The notes under the pieces were generated by a model. That model saw only the letters and a list, made by a program, of their open reading frames with translations. It was not told where the DNA came from and searched no databases. 21,287 bases of DNA from Flavobacterium sp. UBA4098 (GTDB taxonomy: Bacteria > Bacteroidota > Bacteroidia > Flavobacteriales > Flavobacteriaceae), in contig DFXW01000034.1 in assembly GCA_002382495.1 (NCBI GenBank), positions 12,675-33,961 of the forward strand, in the 5' to 3' direction. The position numbers and the translations under genes are program-made. Every line of letters starts with the position of its first letter. Position 1 is the stretch's first letter. Positions 1-6,797 of the stretch are shown here, one piece after another.

Positions 1-491
1 AATGTATCAAAAATCCTATTTGAGAAAAATGGTGGATTTGTTAATATACCTTCTAAAATATTTCTAATGAGCCCTCGGACTAAATCTTTATTTGGGGAAT
101 ATAGTAAGTCTGAATTATTTAAAATGGGATGAGCAGAAAGATGTCTAAATTTTTGCAGCGACTCAATTGCTACAATATCTGAAGCCTCTAATAAGCTTGT
201 TCTTGTGCCTACAAATACAATTAATTTTGATTCCCATTCGGGTGATTTAGGGTTTTTATTTTGTAAATCTTCAATTTCGTCTAAAATTTTTCTGGCTTTT
301 GAATCACCATAAATATCTCTTAAATCTCTCAATTTATAGACTAAATCACATATTAAAACTGAATATAACATAACGGTACAGGAACGGAAATTTCCATTTA
401 CAAATGTTTGATATACTTCTGTAAAATATTCTTTGGTATTATTATTTTGAATCTTTTCTATTGAAGATTCGATTGAAAAATCGTAGTTCAT
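1..491 (-). CDS. Hypothetical protein with HEPN-like RX4H motif (partial, 3' end outside window)
   Basis: This reading frame starts with ATG at 491 and stays open for 163 codons to the window edge, so the C-terminus is missing. I do not recognise a named family. The visible part looks all-helical: a helix around residues 36-60 (CTVMLYSVLICDLVYKLRD) is followed by a charged helix and then by KFRHLSAHP. R116-x4-H121 fits the RX4-6H signature of HEPN domains, many of which are RNases in toxin-antitoxin and abortive-infection systems, though HEPN-like folds also occur in non-catalytic proteins. It lies in the island cargo, downstream of another gene with the same kind of motif (R150-x4-H155). Its upstream region resembles that of the gene starting at 2091, which suggests shared regulation or shared origin. 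That it codes is fairly sure; the HEPN assignment is inference from a short motif and helix pattern. Confidence 0.72.
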   Translation of the reverse strand, partial: MNYDFSIESSIEKIQNNNTKEYFTEVYQTFVNGNFRSCTVMLYSVLICDLVYKLRDLRDIYGDSKARKILDEIEDLQNKNPKSPEWESKLIVFVGTRTSLLEASDIVAIESLQKFRHLSAHPILNNSDLLYSPNKDLVRGLIRNILEGILTNPPFFSNRIFDT

Positions 492-716
492 ATTTTGTGA
501 GTTCTAAAAGCTTTCTCACAACACTTTAATATATGCATTACATCAATTTATTATTTGTTGTTTTTATATTTGGCGTTAACTATTTGTGGCTTACTAAGAA
601 GCGAATTTCGAAGCACAAAGTTTCAATTTATTACTAAGGTTCATTAGAAGCACAATCCTAAAAGTTTGTATTTCATCCCGCCTGACGCAAAACCCGTGTG
701 TGCTGTTATTTTTTTT
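492..716. other. Intergenic region with short repeats
   Basis: These 225 nt separate two minus-strand genes and show no coding potential that I can support. The nonamer gaagcacaa occurs twice, near 617 and 648. The minus-strand reading has TAACAGCACACACGGG next to the upstream stop codon and GTTAACGCC at 580-572. The part next to the 491 start (506-550) resembles the region upstream of the gene at 2091. The layout is reminiscent of a cassette junction, but no complete attC site can be folded from it by eye. Confidence 0.35.
506..550 (-). repeat. Upstream element A, related to 2106-2146
   Basis: This leader segment lies about 15-60 nt upstream of the 491 start codon. Aligned with 2106-2146 it shares AAAAGC, then after a 4-nt gap 25 of 35 positions, including CACAACA and a central palindrome (ATGCAT here, ATGCGCAT there). 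It may be a shared operator or promoter, or the relic of a duplication. Confidence 0.5.
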
Positions 717-1424
717 TCAAATAGGAAAAGAACCATTAGCAGTTGCTCTGGTGTTAATTTCTCCATAAATTGTATTTATTAGAGTCAAAAGTCTTGTGAA
801 TGTCGTTTTACAATATTCAAAGGCATTTGGATTAGTTCTAAAAGTCCGTGCTTCAATATCAGCTCTTGGATTGTCAGGTAAAGGATAAACTATTACAGTT
901 TGACTTCGTCCACCATCGGCATTCACTGAGATATTAAAATTTGTCCCAATTAATACTTCATGGGTTAGTGAGTTTCGATAATCTTTGAACTCCTGTTCCC
1001 AAGTTGGATCTTGCAGTCTTGGAAGAATCACGTCACCTGGTCGTAGCGTATTAATTTGTTCTCTTGCTGTTCTAAAATAGACTCGGCTTGGTAGCGGAAT
1101 GTTGTAATAAATCAAAACTTCTCTGGCTAAAATGTCCATTACACTCCCGCAACAATAAAAGAAACTGTCAATGTGCATATTAACTTCATTAATGAAATCG
1201 TTGGAATTACCTACAACAGCGGATACTTCAGTGTTTTCTAGGACATCTTGAAGATTCTCTAAATGCTTTTTTGCACTTTTCAATTTGTGAAGCAAGGAAT
1301 AGTGATAGCGTTTATGTTGGCCAAAAATCGGTTCTGGAATATTTCCATTTTCATGAAAATCAGAAATAGTTCTTTGTAGTCTTTGGCTGTGAGCCATTCT
1401 ATGATAAGGACTAAACATCTTCAT
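717..1424 (-). CDS. Hypothetical HEPN-like protein, second gene of a two-gene operon
   Basis: A protein of 235 residues with no family I can name. Residues 84-110 form a probable helix (MHIDSFFYCCGSVMDILARE), and residues 148-156 read DYRNSLTHE, in which R150-N-x3-H155 matches the HEPN RX4-6H motif, commonly written RN(x)4H-like. The order long helix, linker, RN..H helix fits a HEPN fold; RNase activity would be inference. The ATG at 1424 lies 14 nt inside the end of the upstream gene (1411-2091) in another frame, so the two are translationally coupled and probably work together. A second Met is at residue 3, and either could be the start. The gene sits in the cargo next to a tyrosine recombinase, a common position for phage-defence genes. 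No signal peptide or membrane segment is visible. Confidence 0.75.
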   Translation of the reverse strand: MKMFSPYHRMAHSQRLQRTISDFHENGNIPEPIFGQHKRYHYSLLHKLKSAKKHLENLQDVLENTEVSAVVGNSNDFINEVNMHIDSFFYCCGSVMDILAREVLIYYNIPLPSRVYFRTAREQINTLRPGDVILPRLQDPTWEQEFKDYRNSLTHEVLIGTNFNISVNADGGRSQTVIVYPLPDNPRADIEARTFRTNPNAFEYCKTTFTRLLTLINTIYGEINTRATANGSFPI

Positions 1425-2091
1425 TTGATTTTAGGAAATTTGTGAGATTATCTTTTATTGACGCTCTTATTTGACCTTGTATATCTTTAAGCTTCATGTT
1501 GTGTCCACAGTTATCACATTCGTAAATCCCGGAGTCAGGGAAAGGAATAGTACCCCCTGAATGCTCTTCGCTTTCTAACATTTTCTCTTCGAACAGGTAG
1601 GAATGACTGCAATTTTTACACTTTACCTGAGCACTTACTTTATGCGGAATAAGTGATTTGTTCTTTTCTAAGACATCAATTTCCTTTTTTGAAAATGTAG
1701 GCCAAGGTCGAGTACTTAACCTTAGAGGGATTTTAAGTTTGGTTTTATAGTCCTTTAGTGTACAAACTATTTCATAGTCACCTTCACTCTCAAATCGATA
1801 GCCCAATTCGAGATTTATTGTATGTGCATTTCCTTGATTTTGGTCGTTAATGTCTGCTGTTGCAATTGTGTTTATGTGGCTACTACCTTTTTTCTTTATC
1901 CCAACATGTAATGTGGTTTGCTTCTTAGGTAAGTCGAAAAGTGTAATAACTGTTGACCATGCTCTTAAAGCTGGATAGCCCCAAGCATACATTATGGTGA
2001 AGACTCCATGCAAGTCAACTTTTCCTGAGTTTTGAGGTCTGGAATTATCAGCGATTAGTCCGCCACCAAACCACGGGTCTTTCGTTTTCAT
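1411..2091 (-). CDS. Hypothetical protein with C-terminal zinc ribbon, first gene of a two-gene operon
   Basis: A protein of 226 residues. The N-terminal part (about 25-130) looks beta-rich, with alternating hydrophobic strands such as DYEIVCTLKDYKTKLKIPL, like a beta-sandwich sensor or binding domain. The C-terminal part carries two CxxC knuckles, C158-K-N-C161 and C192-D-N-C195, a classic four-cysteine zinc ribbon, followed by a short charged helix. I do not recognise the family with certainty. The gene overlaps the HEPN-like gene downstream by 14 nt, so it may be that protein's partner, regulator or target-recognition subunit. No signal peptide is visible and the paired cysteines argue for the cytoplasm. 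The ATG at 2091 is preceded by a leader that resembles the one before the 491 start codon. Confidence 0.75.
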   Translation of the reverse strand: MKTKDPWFGGGLIADNSRPQNSGKVDLHGVFTIMYAWGYPALRAWSTVITLFDLPKKQTTLHVGIKKKGSSHINTIATADINDQNQGNAHTINLELGYRFESEGDYEIVCTLKDYKTKLKIPLRLSTRPWPTFSKKEIDVLEKNKSLIPHKVSAQVKCKNCSHSYLFEEKMLESEEHSGGTIPFPDSGIYECDNCGHNMKLKDIQGQIRASIKDNLTNFLKSNEDV

Positions 2092-2105
2092 TCTTTATGT
2101 TTTTT

Positions 2106-2146
2106 AAAAGCACACAACATCTAAATATGCGCATTGCGTTAATCTA
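2106..2146 (-). repeat. Upstream element B, related to 506-550
   Basis: This is the counterpart of element A, about 15-55 nt upstream of the 2091 start codon. It contains the palindrome ATGCGCAT at 2126-2133. Similarity to element A was counted by eye: 25 of 35 ungapped positions plus a shared AAAAGC. Confidence 0.5.
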
Positions 2147-2428
2147 CAATTAAAAACATGCGTATGTCAATTAATTATAGTATTGAGTTTAAAATGTAAA
2201 TAATTTATTATTAGAAAATTTTAATATTAAGTCCTATTAATAGTATTAAAATGACGCAACATTATTTCAATACCTACAAAAATCGTTTTATATATAATAT
2301 AAATTTTACGGTTTTTCAGGATTTTTGTTACGGTTTAATTCTTTAAGACATTTATGTGTCAGAATATGTGATAACTCAAAATCTATAAATTACTATATAG
2401 CTAATAATTGTTTAAGTTGAATTATTTC

Positions 2429-2461
2429 AAACAAGGGGAGACTACTTGCCTCCCTTTGTTT
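2429..2461 (-). terminator. Hairpin downstream of the integrase
   Basis: The arms AAACAAGGGGAG (2429-2440) and CTCCCTTTGTTT (2450-2461) pair over 12 positions with one mismatch, around a 9-nt loop. It lies 19 nt past the integrase stop codon. Pairing is slightly better on the plus strand (a G-U wobble in place of A-C), and no long U-tract follows on the minus strand, so termination is probable rather than certain. Confidence 0.45.
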
Positions 2462-2480
2462 GTACTGGTAAATGTTATGA

Positions 2481-3722
2481 TTATACCTTTTTTATAGACA
2501 TTGGTATATTGACAGTAAACTTGTCTTTGAGTATTTTCATGTCCTCGCTTACTTTTCTGTCTAGGACTTTGGCATAATGCTGGGTGGTGCGTAAGTTTTT
2601 GTGTCCAAGCATTTTGCTCACGCTTTCTATGGGTACGCCGTTAGTAAGGGTTACCGTTGTGGCAAAGGTGTGTCTAGCAATGTGAAACGTAAGTTCTTTG
2701 TTGATCTCACATACAGCTGCTATTTCTTTTAAATAGGCATTCATCTTTTGGTTGGATAGAATAGGGAGGAGCTTGTCCTCATTACTGCTCTGTGGATGGT
2801 TGTCGTATTTGTCGATAATCATTTGCGTTACTGGGAGTATGGGAATTTTAGAGGCGCTTTCTGTTTTTTGACGGTGGGTAAATATCCACTGTTCTCCATC
2901 AATACCGTGGCTTATGTGGGACTTTGTTAGGTTTTTGACATCAATGTATGCTAAACCGGTAAAGCAGCTAAAAAGGAAGATATCGCGTACTAGCGAGAGT
3001 CTTTCAGTTTTGAAGTCTTTTTCAATTATGGATTGAATCTCTGCTTCAGTAAGATACACTCGTTCTACTTCTTTGACTTTGGCTTTGTAATTGGCAAAAG
3101 GATTCTTGTCCAGCCAGTTATTGGCCAAACATAGCTTGATGATTTTATTGAAGTTCTTGATGTATTTTACAGCAGTATTGTTGCTGCAGTTTCTCACGCT
3201 ACGGAGCCAGAACTCGTAGTCGGTTACAAAAGCGTGGTCAATCTTAGTAATGTCGATATCGGACATATTGTATTTCCACTGCATGAACTCAATGGTGTGT
3301 TTCAATGAAGTGGTATAACGTTCTAATGTGCCTGGTGCGTATTCTTTTCCAATGAGTTCTTTTATCTTGTTGTTGTGGTCTTGGAAGATGGGTACGAGCA
3401 TGCGTTTGCGATTCAGTTTGTGACTGAGTGCATTTTTTAGATTTTCAATTGTGATCTCCAGCTCACTGGCAATTAATTTCTTTTCGGCAGTAAATATTTT
3501 TACTTTCAAATTATCAAGATGTGCATTTAGTAAACGCGCTTCTTCTGAATTACCTCTCATTCTGGAGGTATCTGGGTTCCATTTGTCGGGATCGATGTAC
3601 TTGCCAGTACTGTTGTCTAATCGCTTACTGTTAATGGTGATTCTCTGAAAAATGGGAGCTAGTCCCTGGTTGTTGGTTTTTACTCTTTTGAGGTAAAAAA
3701 GAATTGAGATGTTTGCATTCAT
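2481..3722 (-). CDS. Tyrosine recombinase / integrase, IntDOT type
   Basis: A site-specific recombinase of 413 residues that probably integrates and excises the element around it. The N-terminal part (about 1-95) fits the arm-type DNA-binding domain of Bacteroidota integrases, followed by a helical core-binding domain (about 105-205) and the catalytic domain (about 225-405). Visible catalytic residues are H347-I-A-R350, H374 (in LGHKN) and the nucleophile Y383 (in TTQHYAKV). The position of the usual first arginine is A258 in FTGLAYID; Bacteroides IntDOT also lacks Arg there, with Ser, so this is a family trait and not decay. The gene appears full length and intact. It reads away from the tRNA-Ser gene, whose 3' end faces it, the usual layout of an element inserted at the end of a tRNA. 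Inverted repeats lie just upstream. Confidence 0.95.
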   Translation of the reverse strand: MNANISILFYLKRVKTNNQGLAPIFQRITINSKRLDNSTGKYIDPDKWNPDTSRMRGNSEEARLLNAHLDNLKVKIFTAEKKLIASELEITIENLKNALSHKLNRKRMLVPIFQDHNNKIKELIGKEYAPGTLERYTTSLKHTIEFMQWKYNMSDIDITKIDHAFVTDYEFWLRSVRNCSNNTAVKYIKNFNKIIKLCLANNWLDKNPFANYKAKVKEVERVYLTEAEIQSIIEKDFKTERLSLVRDIFLFSCFTGLAYIDVKNLTKSHISHGIDGEQWIFTHRQKTESASKIPILPVTQMIIDKYDNHPQSSNEDKLLPILSNQKMNAYLKEIAAVCEINKELTFHIARHTFATTVTLTNGVPIESVSKMLGHKNLRTTQHYAKVLDRKVSEDMKILKDKFTVNIPMSIKKV

Positions 3723-3779
3723 AATTGGTGACCTTTAGGTTAATAGAAATTTAGATTTTCCATCAACACAAATCAAGAT

Positions 3780-3872
3780 GTTCAATTGCTGAACCCCTAT
3801 ATAATTCAAGGGTTGGCAGGGGTAGGGGCACCTGTTTTTATAGATTATACATGTGCCCCTAATAGTACCCCT
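3780..3872. repeat. Cluster of inverted repeats upstream of the integrase
   Basis: Three inverted repeats sit between the integrase start and the tRNA. GTTCA (3780-3784) pairs with TGAAC (3790-3794). AACCC (3792-3796) pairs with GGGTT (3810-3814). AGGGGTAGGGGCAC (3818-3831) pairs with GTGCCCC (3853-3859) and TACCCCT (3866-3872), which are separated by TAATAG. The block is G/C-rich in otherwise AT-rich DNA. It may be integrase or excisionase binding sites, or an operator for int. Confidence 0.5.
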
Positions 3873-3916
3873 TTTAATTGAGTAATTCTGTTTATTTTGG
3901 ATAGGAGTACAAATAA

Positions 3917-3950
3917 AAAACCCTCTAAATCATAGGATTTAGAGGGTTTT
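3917..3950 (-). terminator. Intrinsic terminator after tRNA-Ser
   Basis: This is a perfect 15-bp inverted repeat, AAAACCCTCTAAATC (3917-3931) and GATTTAGAGGGTTTT (3936-3950), with a 4-nt loop. On the minus strand it is followed by TTTTTTATTT. It begins 23 nt past the tRNA 3' end, so it should end the tRNA transcript; the structure could also work on the other strand. Confidence 0.8.
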
Positions 3951-3973
3951 AGTTGGGTTTTTGAAAAAACCAG

Positions 3974-4058
3974 CGGAGAAAGAGGGATTCGAACCCCCGG
4001 ACCTGTTACAGTCAACAGTTTTCAAGACTGCCGCATTCGACCGCTCTGCCATTTCTCC
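3974..4058 (-). tRNA. tRNA-Ser (anticodon UGA)
   Basis: An 85-nt class II tRNA. The acceptor stem GGAGAAA pairs with TTTCTCC and the discriminator is G. The anticodon loop is CTTGAAA, giving anticodon TGA, flanked by GCAGT and ACTGT. A long variable arm of the serine type follows, then the T loop TTCGAAT. CCA is not encoded: the genomic sequence after the discriminator is CTGG. The 3' end faces the integrase, so it is the likely integration site. A TAnnTTTG promoter lies upstream and a strong hairpin downstream. Confidence 0.95.
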
Positions 4059-4090
4059 AATAAGATGCTCCCATTTTCTGGTTGCGAGTG

Positions 4091-4121
4091 CAAATATAAC
4101 TGCTTTTTTTGGTTATGCAAA
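4091..4121 (-). promoter_or_regulatory. Bacteroidota-type promoter for tRNA-Ser
   Basis: On the minus strand TTTG (4121-4118) and TATATTTG (4098-4091) match the -33 and -7 elements of Bacteroidota sigma-A promoters, with about 19 nt between TTG and TA. The -7 element ends 32 nt before the mature tRNA 5' end. Confidence 0.7.
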
Positions 4122-4214
4122 TCTATTTGAATAAAAAACGCATCAATTTTGAAGTCGCTTTTTTAATTGTTTCATTTTCTTTGATTTAGAAAATAATAAT
4201 TTTCAGCGGTGCTA

Positions 4215-5348
4215 TTAATAATTGACGTGTTCAATAATTTCTAGACCGTACCCAATCATACCCACACGTTTGCTTTGGCTTGTATTAGTCACCAATCTGA
4301 TTTTTGAAATGTCCAAATCGTGCAAAATTTGTGCGCCTATACCAAAATCTTTGGTATCAATTATAATTCGTGGCGCTTTCATTTCGCCTTCGGTTTGTAA
4401 TTGTTTTAATTCGGTTATACGGCTCAATAAATTCACCGACTGCATGTCTTGGTTGATAAAGATCACAGCGCCTTTGCCATGCTCGTTTATGGTTTGAAAC
4501 ATCTTATCCAAATGCTGTTCGGCATTGTGGGTTAATGTGCCCAATAAGTCGTTATTCACTTGTGATGAATTGATACGTGTTAAAACAGGTTCACCCAAGT
4601 TCCAAGTGCCTTTGGTCAAAGCAATATGCACTTGTTTGTTTGTTGTTTGTTCGTAAGCACGCAGTCTGAAAGTACCAAAACGTGTTTCAATATCGAAGTC
4701 TTCTTTTTTCACAATCAAACTGTCGTGTTGCACGCGGTAGGCTACTAAATCCTCAATTGAAACTAATTTCAAATTGAATTTTTTGGCCACTTTAACGAGT
4801 TGGGGTAGGCGAGCCATACTTCCGTCTTCGTTCATGATTTCGACAATCACTCCCGCCGACTTGAATCCTGCCAATCTTGCAAAGTCAATTGCAGCTTCTG
4901 TATGACCTGTTCTTCGCAATACACCACCTTGTTTGGCAATTAATGGAAAAATGTGTCCAGGACGTGCTAAATCGTGTGGTTTGGTATCAGGATTAACCAA
5001 CGACAAAATAGTTTTGGCTCTATCCGCAGCAGAAATACCAGTGGTCACTCCGTTGCCTCTTAAATCTACCGAAACAGTAAAGGCGGTTTCCATCGGATCG
5101 GTATTGTTATTTACCATAACGTGCAATCCTAATTCTTTGCATCGGCTTTCAGTTAAAGGTGCACAAATCAATCCACGACCGTGAGTAGCCATGAAATTGA
5201 TCATCTCAGGTGTTACTTTTTCGGCTGCAGCCAAAAAATCGCCTTCGTTTTCTCGGTTTTCATCATCTACTACGATAATTACTTTGCCTTGTCGAATGTC
5301 TTCGATGGCTTCTTCGATGGTGTTGAGTTGTATTTTTGTCGTAGTCAT
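4215..5348 (-). CDS. ribB: 3,4-dihydroxy-2-butanone-4-phosphate synthase with degenerate GTP cyclohydrolase II-like domain
   Basis: A RibBA-shaped protein of 377 residues. The N-terminal half (about 7-205) is a complete DHBP synthase, which turns ribulose 5-phosphate into the four-carbon precursor of riboflavin. It shows the acidic metal-binding loop DDENRENEGD (28-37), the motif TGISAADR (103-110), RPGHIFPL (129-136), GGVLRRTGHTEA (141-152) and E170. The C-terminal half (about 217-377) has the length and start (TRFGTFRLRAYE) of GTP cyclohydrolase II, but where that enzyme has its three-cysteine zinc site and the RxHSEC and RCDCG motifs, this protein reads TRINSSQVNNDLLGTLTH (257-274). No cysteine occurs after residue 70. 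The domain is therefore unlikely to hydrolyse GTP and may be structural or regulatory. It is the last gene of the run, 5 nt after the permease gene. Confidence 0.93.
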   Translation of the reverse strand: MTTTKIQLNTIEEAIEDIRQGKVIIVVDDENRENEGDFLAAAEKVTPEMINFMATHGRGLICAPLTESRCKELGLHVMVNNNTDPMETAFTVSVDLRGNGVTTGISAADRAKTILSLVNPDTKPHDLARPGHIFPLIAKQGGVLRRTGHTEAAIDFARLAGFKSAGVIVEIMNEDGSMARLPQLVKVAKKFNLKLVSIEDLVAYRVQHDSLIVKKEDFDIETRFGTFRLRAYEQTTNKQVHIALTKGTWNLGEPVLTRINSSQVNNDLLGTLTHNAEQHLDKMFQTINEHGKGAVIFINQDMQSVNLLSRITELKQLQTEGEMKAPRIIIDTKDFGIGAQILHDLDISKIRLVTNTSQSKRVGMIGYGLEIIEHVNY

Positions 5349-5353
5349 GGTAG

Positions 5354-6790
5354 TTATTTTTGGGGAACTATTTTTTTAATAAATTGTTGAATGGGCGCTA
5401 AAATTATGTCCAAATTAATTAAACCTATATCGTTAGTCGCGCGATAGGTTAATAAAATGGCTAAAGGAGTCAGTACTAATGAGGACATCCAAGAGCCCAA
5501 AAATGGAGTTAAGCCACCTTCTTCGGCTAGTTTTTTTCCAAAGGTATTGGCAAAATGGAAGGAGATGAAAATTAACATGGCAAAAACCACGGGTAATCCT
5601 AGACCTCCTTTTCGAATAATGGCTCCTAATGGCGCTCCTATAAAAAACATCAAGAAACAAGCAAACGCAATGACGAATTTATCATACAAAGCAATCAAAT
5701 GTCCGTTGATGTTAATTTGTTTGGATTTAAATTCGGTGTTGGAAGTTTCAAGGGAGTACTTTACACTTTCGAGGTTGCTGGTTGCTAAATTTAAAATATC
5801 CAATTGCTGGTTGGAATTAAAATAGTCCAGCAGGTTAGAGTTGAATTTTTTCTTAGGTTTCTTAATTTTTACTTCGGGTTGAGTCGATTTTTGAAACCCC
5901 ACTCGTTGATTGATATTGTCGGTATAGGAAGTGATATCTGTCTTGTAATTTTTTTGTAATGAATCAATAGTATAACGTAATTCATTAGTAGTTAACATGG
6001 TATTGGTGTTGGTAATGTTTTCATTATCCACATCAATCTTATTGAACTCCGAAATGTCGATATTAATAATGTTCTTTTTAAAGGAGGTTTTTACGAAAGG
6101 CATTTTGGGACGATCTTCATAGTTTTTAGGAAGAATGTCTTCATAATAATTCCCGTCATTTAGAATGAGTTGCAGCGTATTTGAATCTTTACTACTTACT
6201 AATTTTCCGTTTTTGGCTTTAATTACAATTCGGCTACCATCACCTAGTTCTGATTTTTTATGAATAGTAATTCCAGTTAGGTTCTCTCCATTTTCTCCCG
6301 ATTTTTTATTGACCTTAATGTTGTACACGCCAACATCACTAAATTGTCCTTCGGCAATGGCCAAAGCGGGTTTGGCTTGCGCTATGTTCTTTCTGAAATT
6401 GATGAATTTATATTCGGCATAGGGTATAACACTATTGGCAAACAAAAAAGCAGCAATACTTAAAATAACAACAAACAAAAATAAGGGTTGTAGTGCACGG
6501 CGTAAGGAGATACCCGCCGACTTCATAGCGGCTAGTTCGTAGTTCTCAGATAAGTCACCAAACGACATAATAGAGGCTAGTAGAATAGAAAGTGGCAAAA
6601 CCAGCGGAACCAATCGCGGCATAGAAAAAAGTAAAAATTTAAATACCATGGAAGTATCCAAATCTTTACCAGCCAATTCAGCAATAAGCAGCCAAACCGT
6701 TTGCAATATAAATATAAAAAAAAGGATTACAAATACCACAGTAAATGTAATCAGGAAAGTTTTTAGAATGTATTTGTCAATTATTTTCAC
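5354..6790 (-). CDS. LptF/LptG family permease
   Basis: A YjgP/YjgQ family inner-membrane protein of 478 residues. LptF and LptG are the membrane subunits of the LptB2FG transporter that extracts lipopolysaccharide and passes it to the periplasmic bridge. Three membrane segments are visible near residues 10-38, 54-80 and 98-120, and three more from about 370 to 455, with a periplasmic domain between. The motif SMPRLVPLVLPLSILLA and the phrase ENYELAAMKSAGIS are typical. The periplasmic part is about 240 residues, roughly 90-100 longer than in E. coli; the extra stretch (about 260-345) is polar, with KIKKPKKKF. The start codon is GTG at 6790, chosen because MKIIDKYI matches the usual family N-terminus. 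It begins 7 nt after the LolA-like gene, a sensible neighbour since both act in outer-membrane biogenesis. Confidence 0.93.
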   Translation of the reverse strand: MKIIDKYILKTFLITFTVVFVILFFIFILQTVWLLIAELAGKDLDTSMVFKFLLFSMPRLVPLVLPLSILLASIMSFGDLSENYELAAMKSAGISLRRALQPLFLFVVILSIAAFLFANSVIPYAEYKFINFRKNIAQAKPALAIAEGQFSDVGVYNIKVNKKSGENGENLTGITIHKKSELGDGSRIVIKAKNGKLVSSKDSNTLQLILNDGNYYEDILPKNYEDRPKMPFVKTSFKKNIINIDISEFNKIDVDNENITNTNTMLTTNELRYTIDSLQKNYKTDITSYTDNINQRVGFQKSTQPEVKIKKPKKKFNSNLLDYFNSNQQLDILNLATSNLESVKYSLETSNTEFKSKQININGHLIALYDKFVIAFACFLMFFIGAPLGAIIRKGGLGLPVVFAMLIFISFHFANTFGKKLAEEGGLTPFLGSWMSSLVLTPLAILLTYRATNDIGLINLDIILAPIQQFIKKIVPQK

Positions 6791-6797
6791 CTAGGAA

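Larger units (their letters stand above)
2092..2480. other. AT-rich intergenic region between cargo operon and integrase
   Basis: These 389 nt hold no supportable gene. Next to 2091 is the leader element B. The middle (2160-2400) is extremely AT-rich, with runs such as TTTTATATATAATATAAATTTT. TTACGGTTT occurs twice, at 2306-2314 and 2328-2336, 22 nt apart, which could be protein-binding arms. The hairpin at 2429-2461 next to the integrase stop is listed separately. Confidence 0.5.
1..3973. mobile_element. End of a putative genomic island at tRNA-Ser
   Basis: An intact tyrosine recombinase lies directly after the 3' end of a tRNA gene. Behind it come hypothetical genes with HEPN-like and zinc-ribbon features in AT-rich DNA, while the other side of the tRNA is core genome. 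This is the usual picture of an integrative element with its attachment site at the tRNA 3' end. The other end, and any repeat of the tRNA 3' sequence there, is outside the window, so the left border given here is only the window edge. Confidence 0.5.

Noticed and set aside
3783..3793. CAATTGCTGAA shared with 20883-20893 as a common regulatory site
   Set aside because: An 11-base match is expected by chance in a window of this size.
4189..4204. Hairpin GAAAAT...ATTTTC after ribB as a terminator
   Set aside because: The stem is only 6 bp and nearly all A-T, too weak to support a call.
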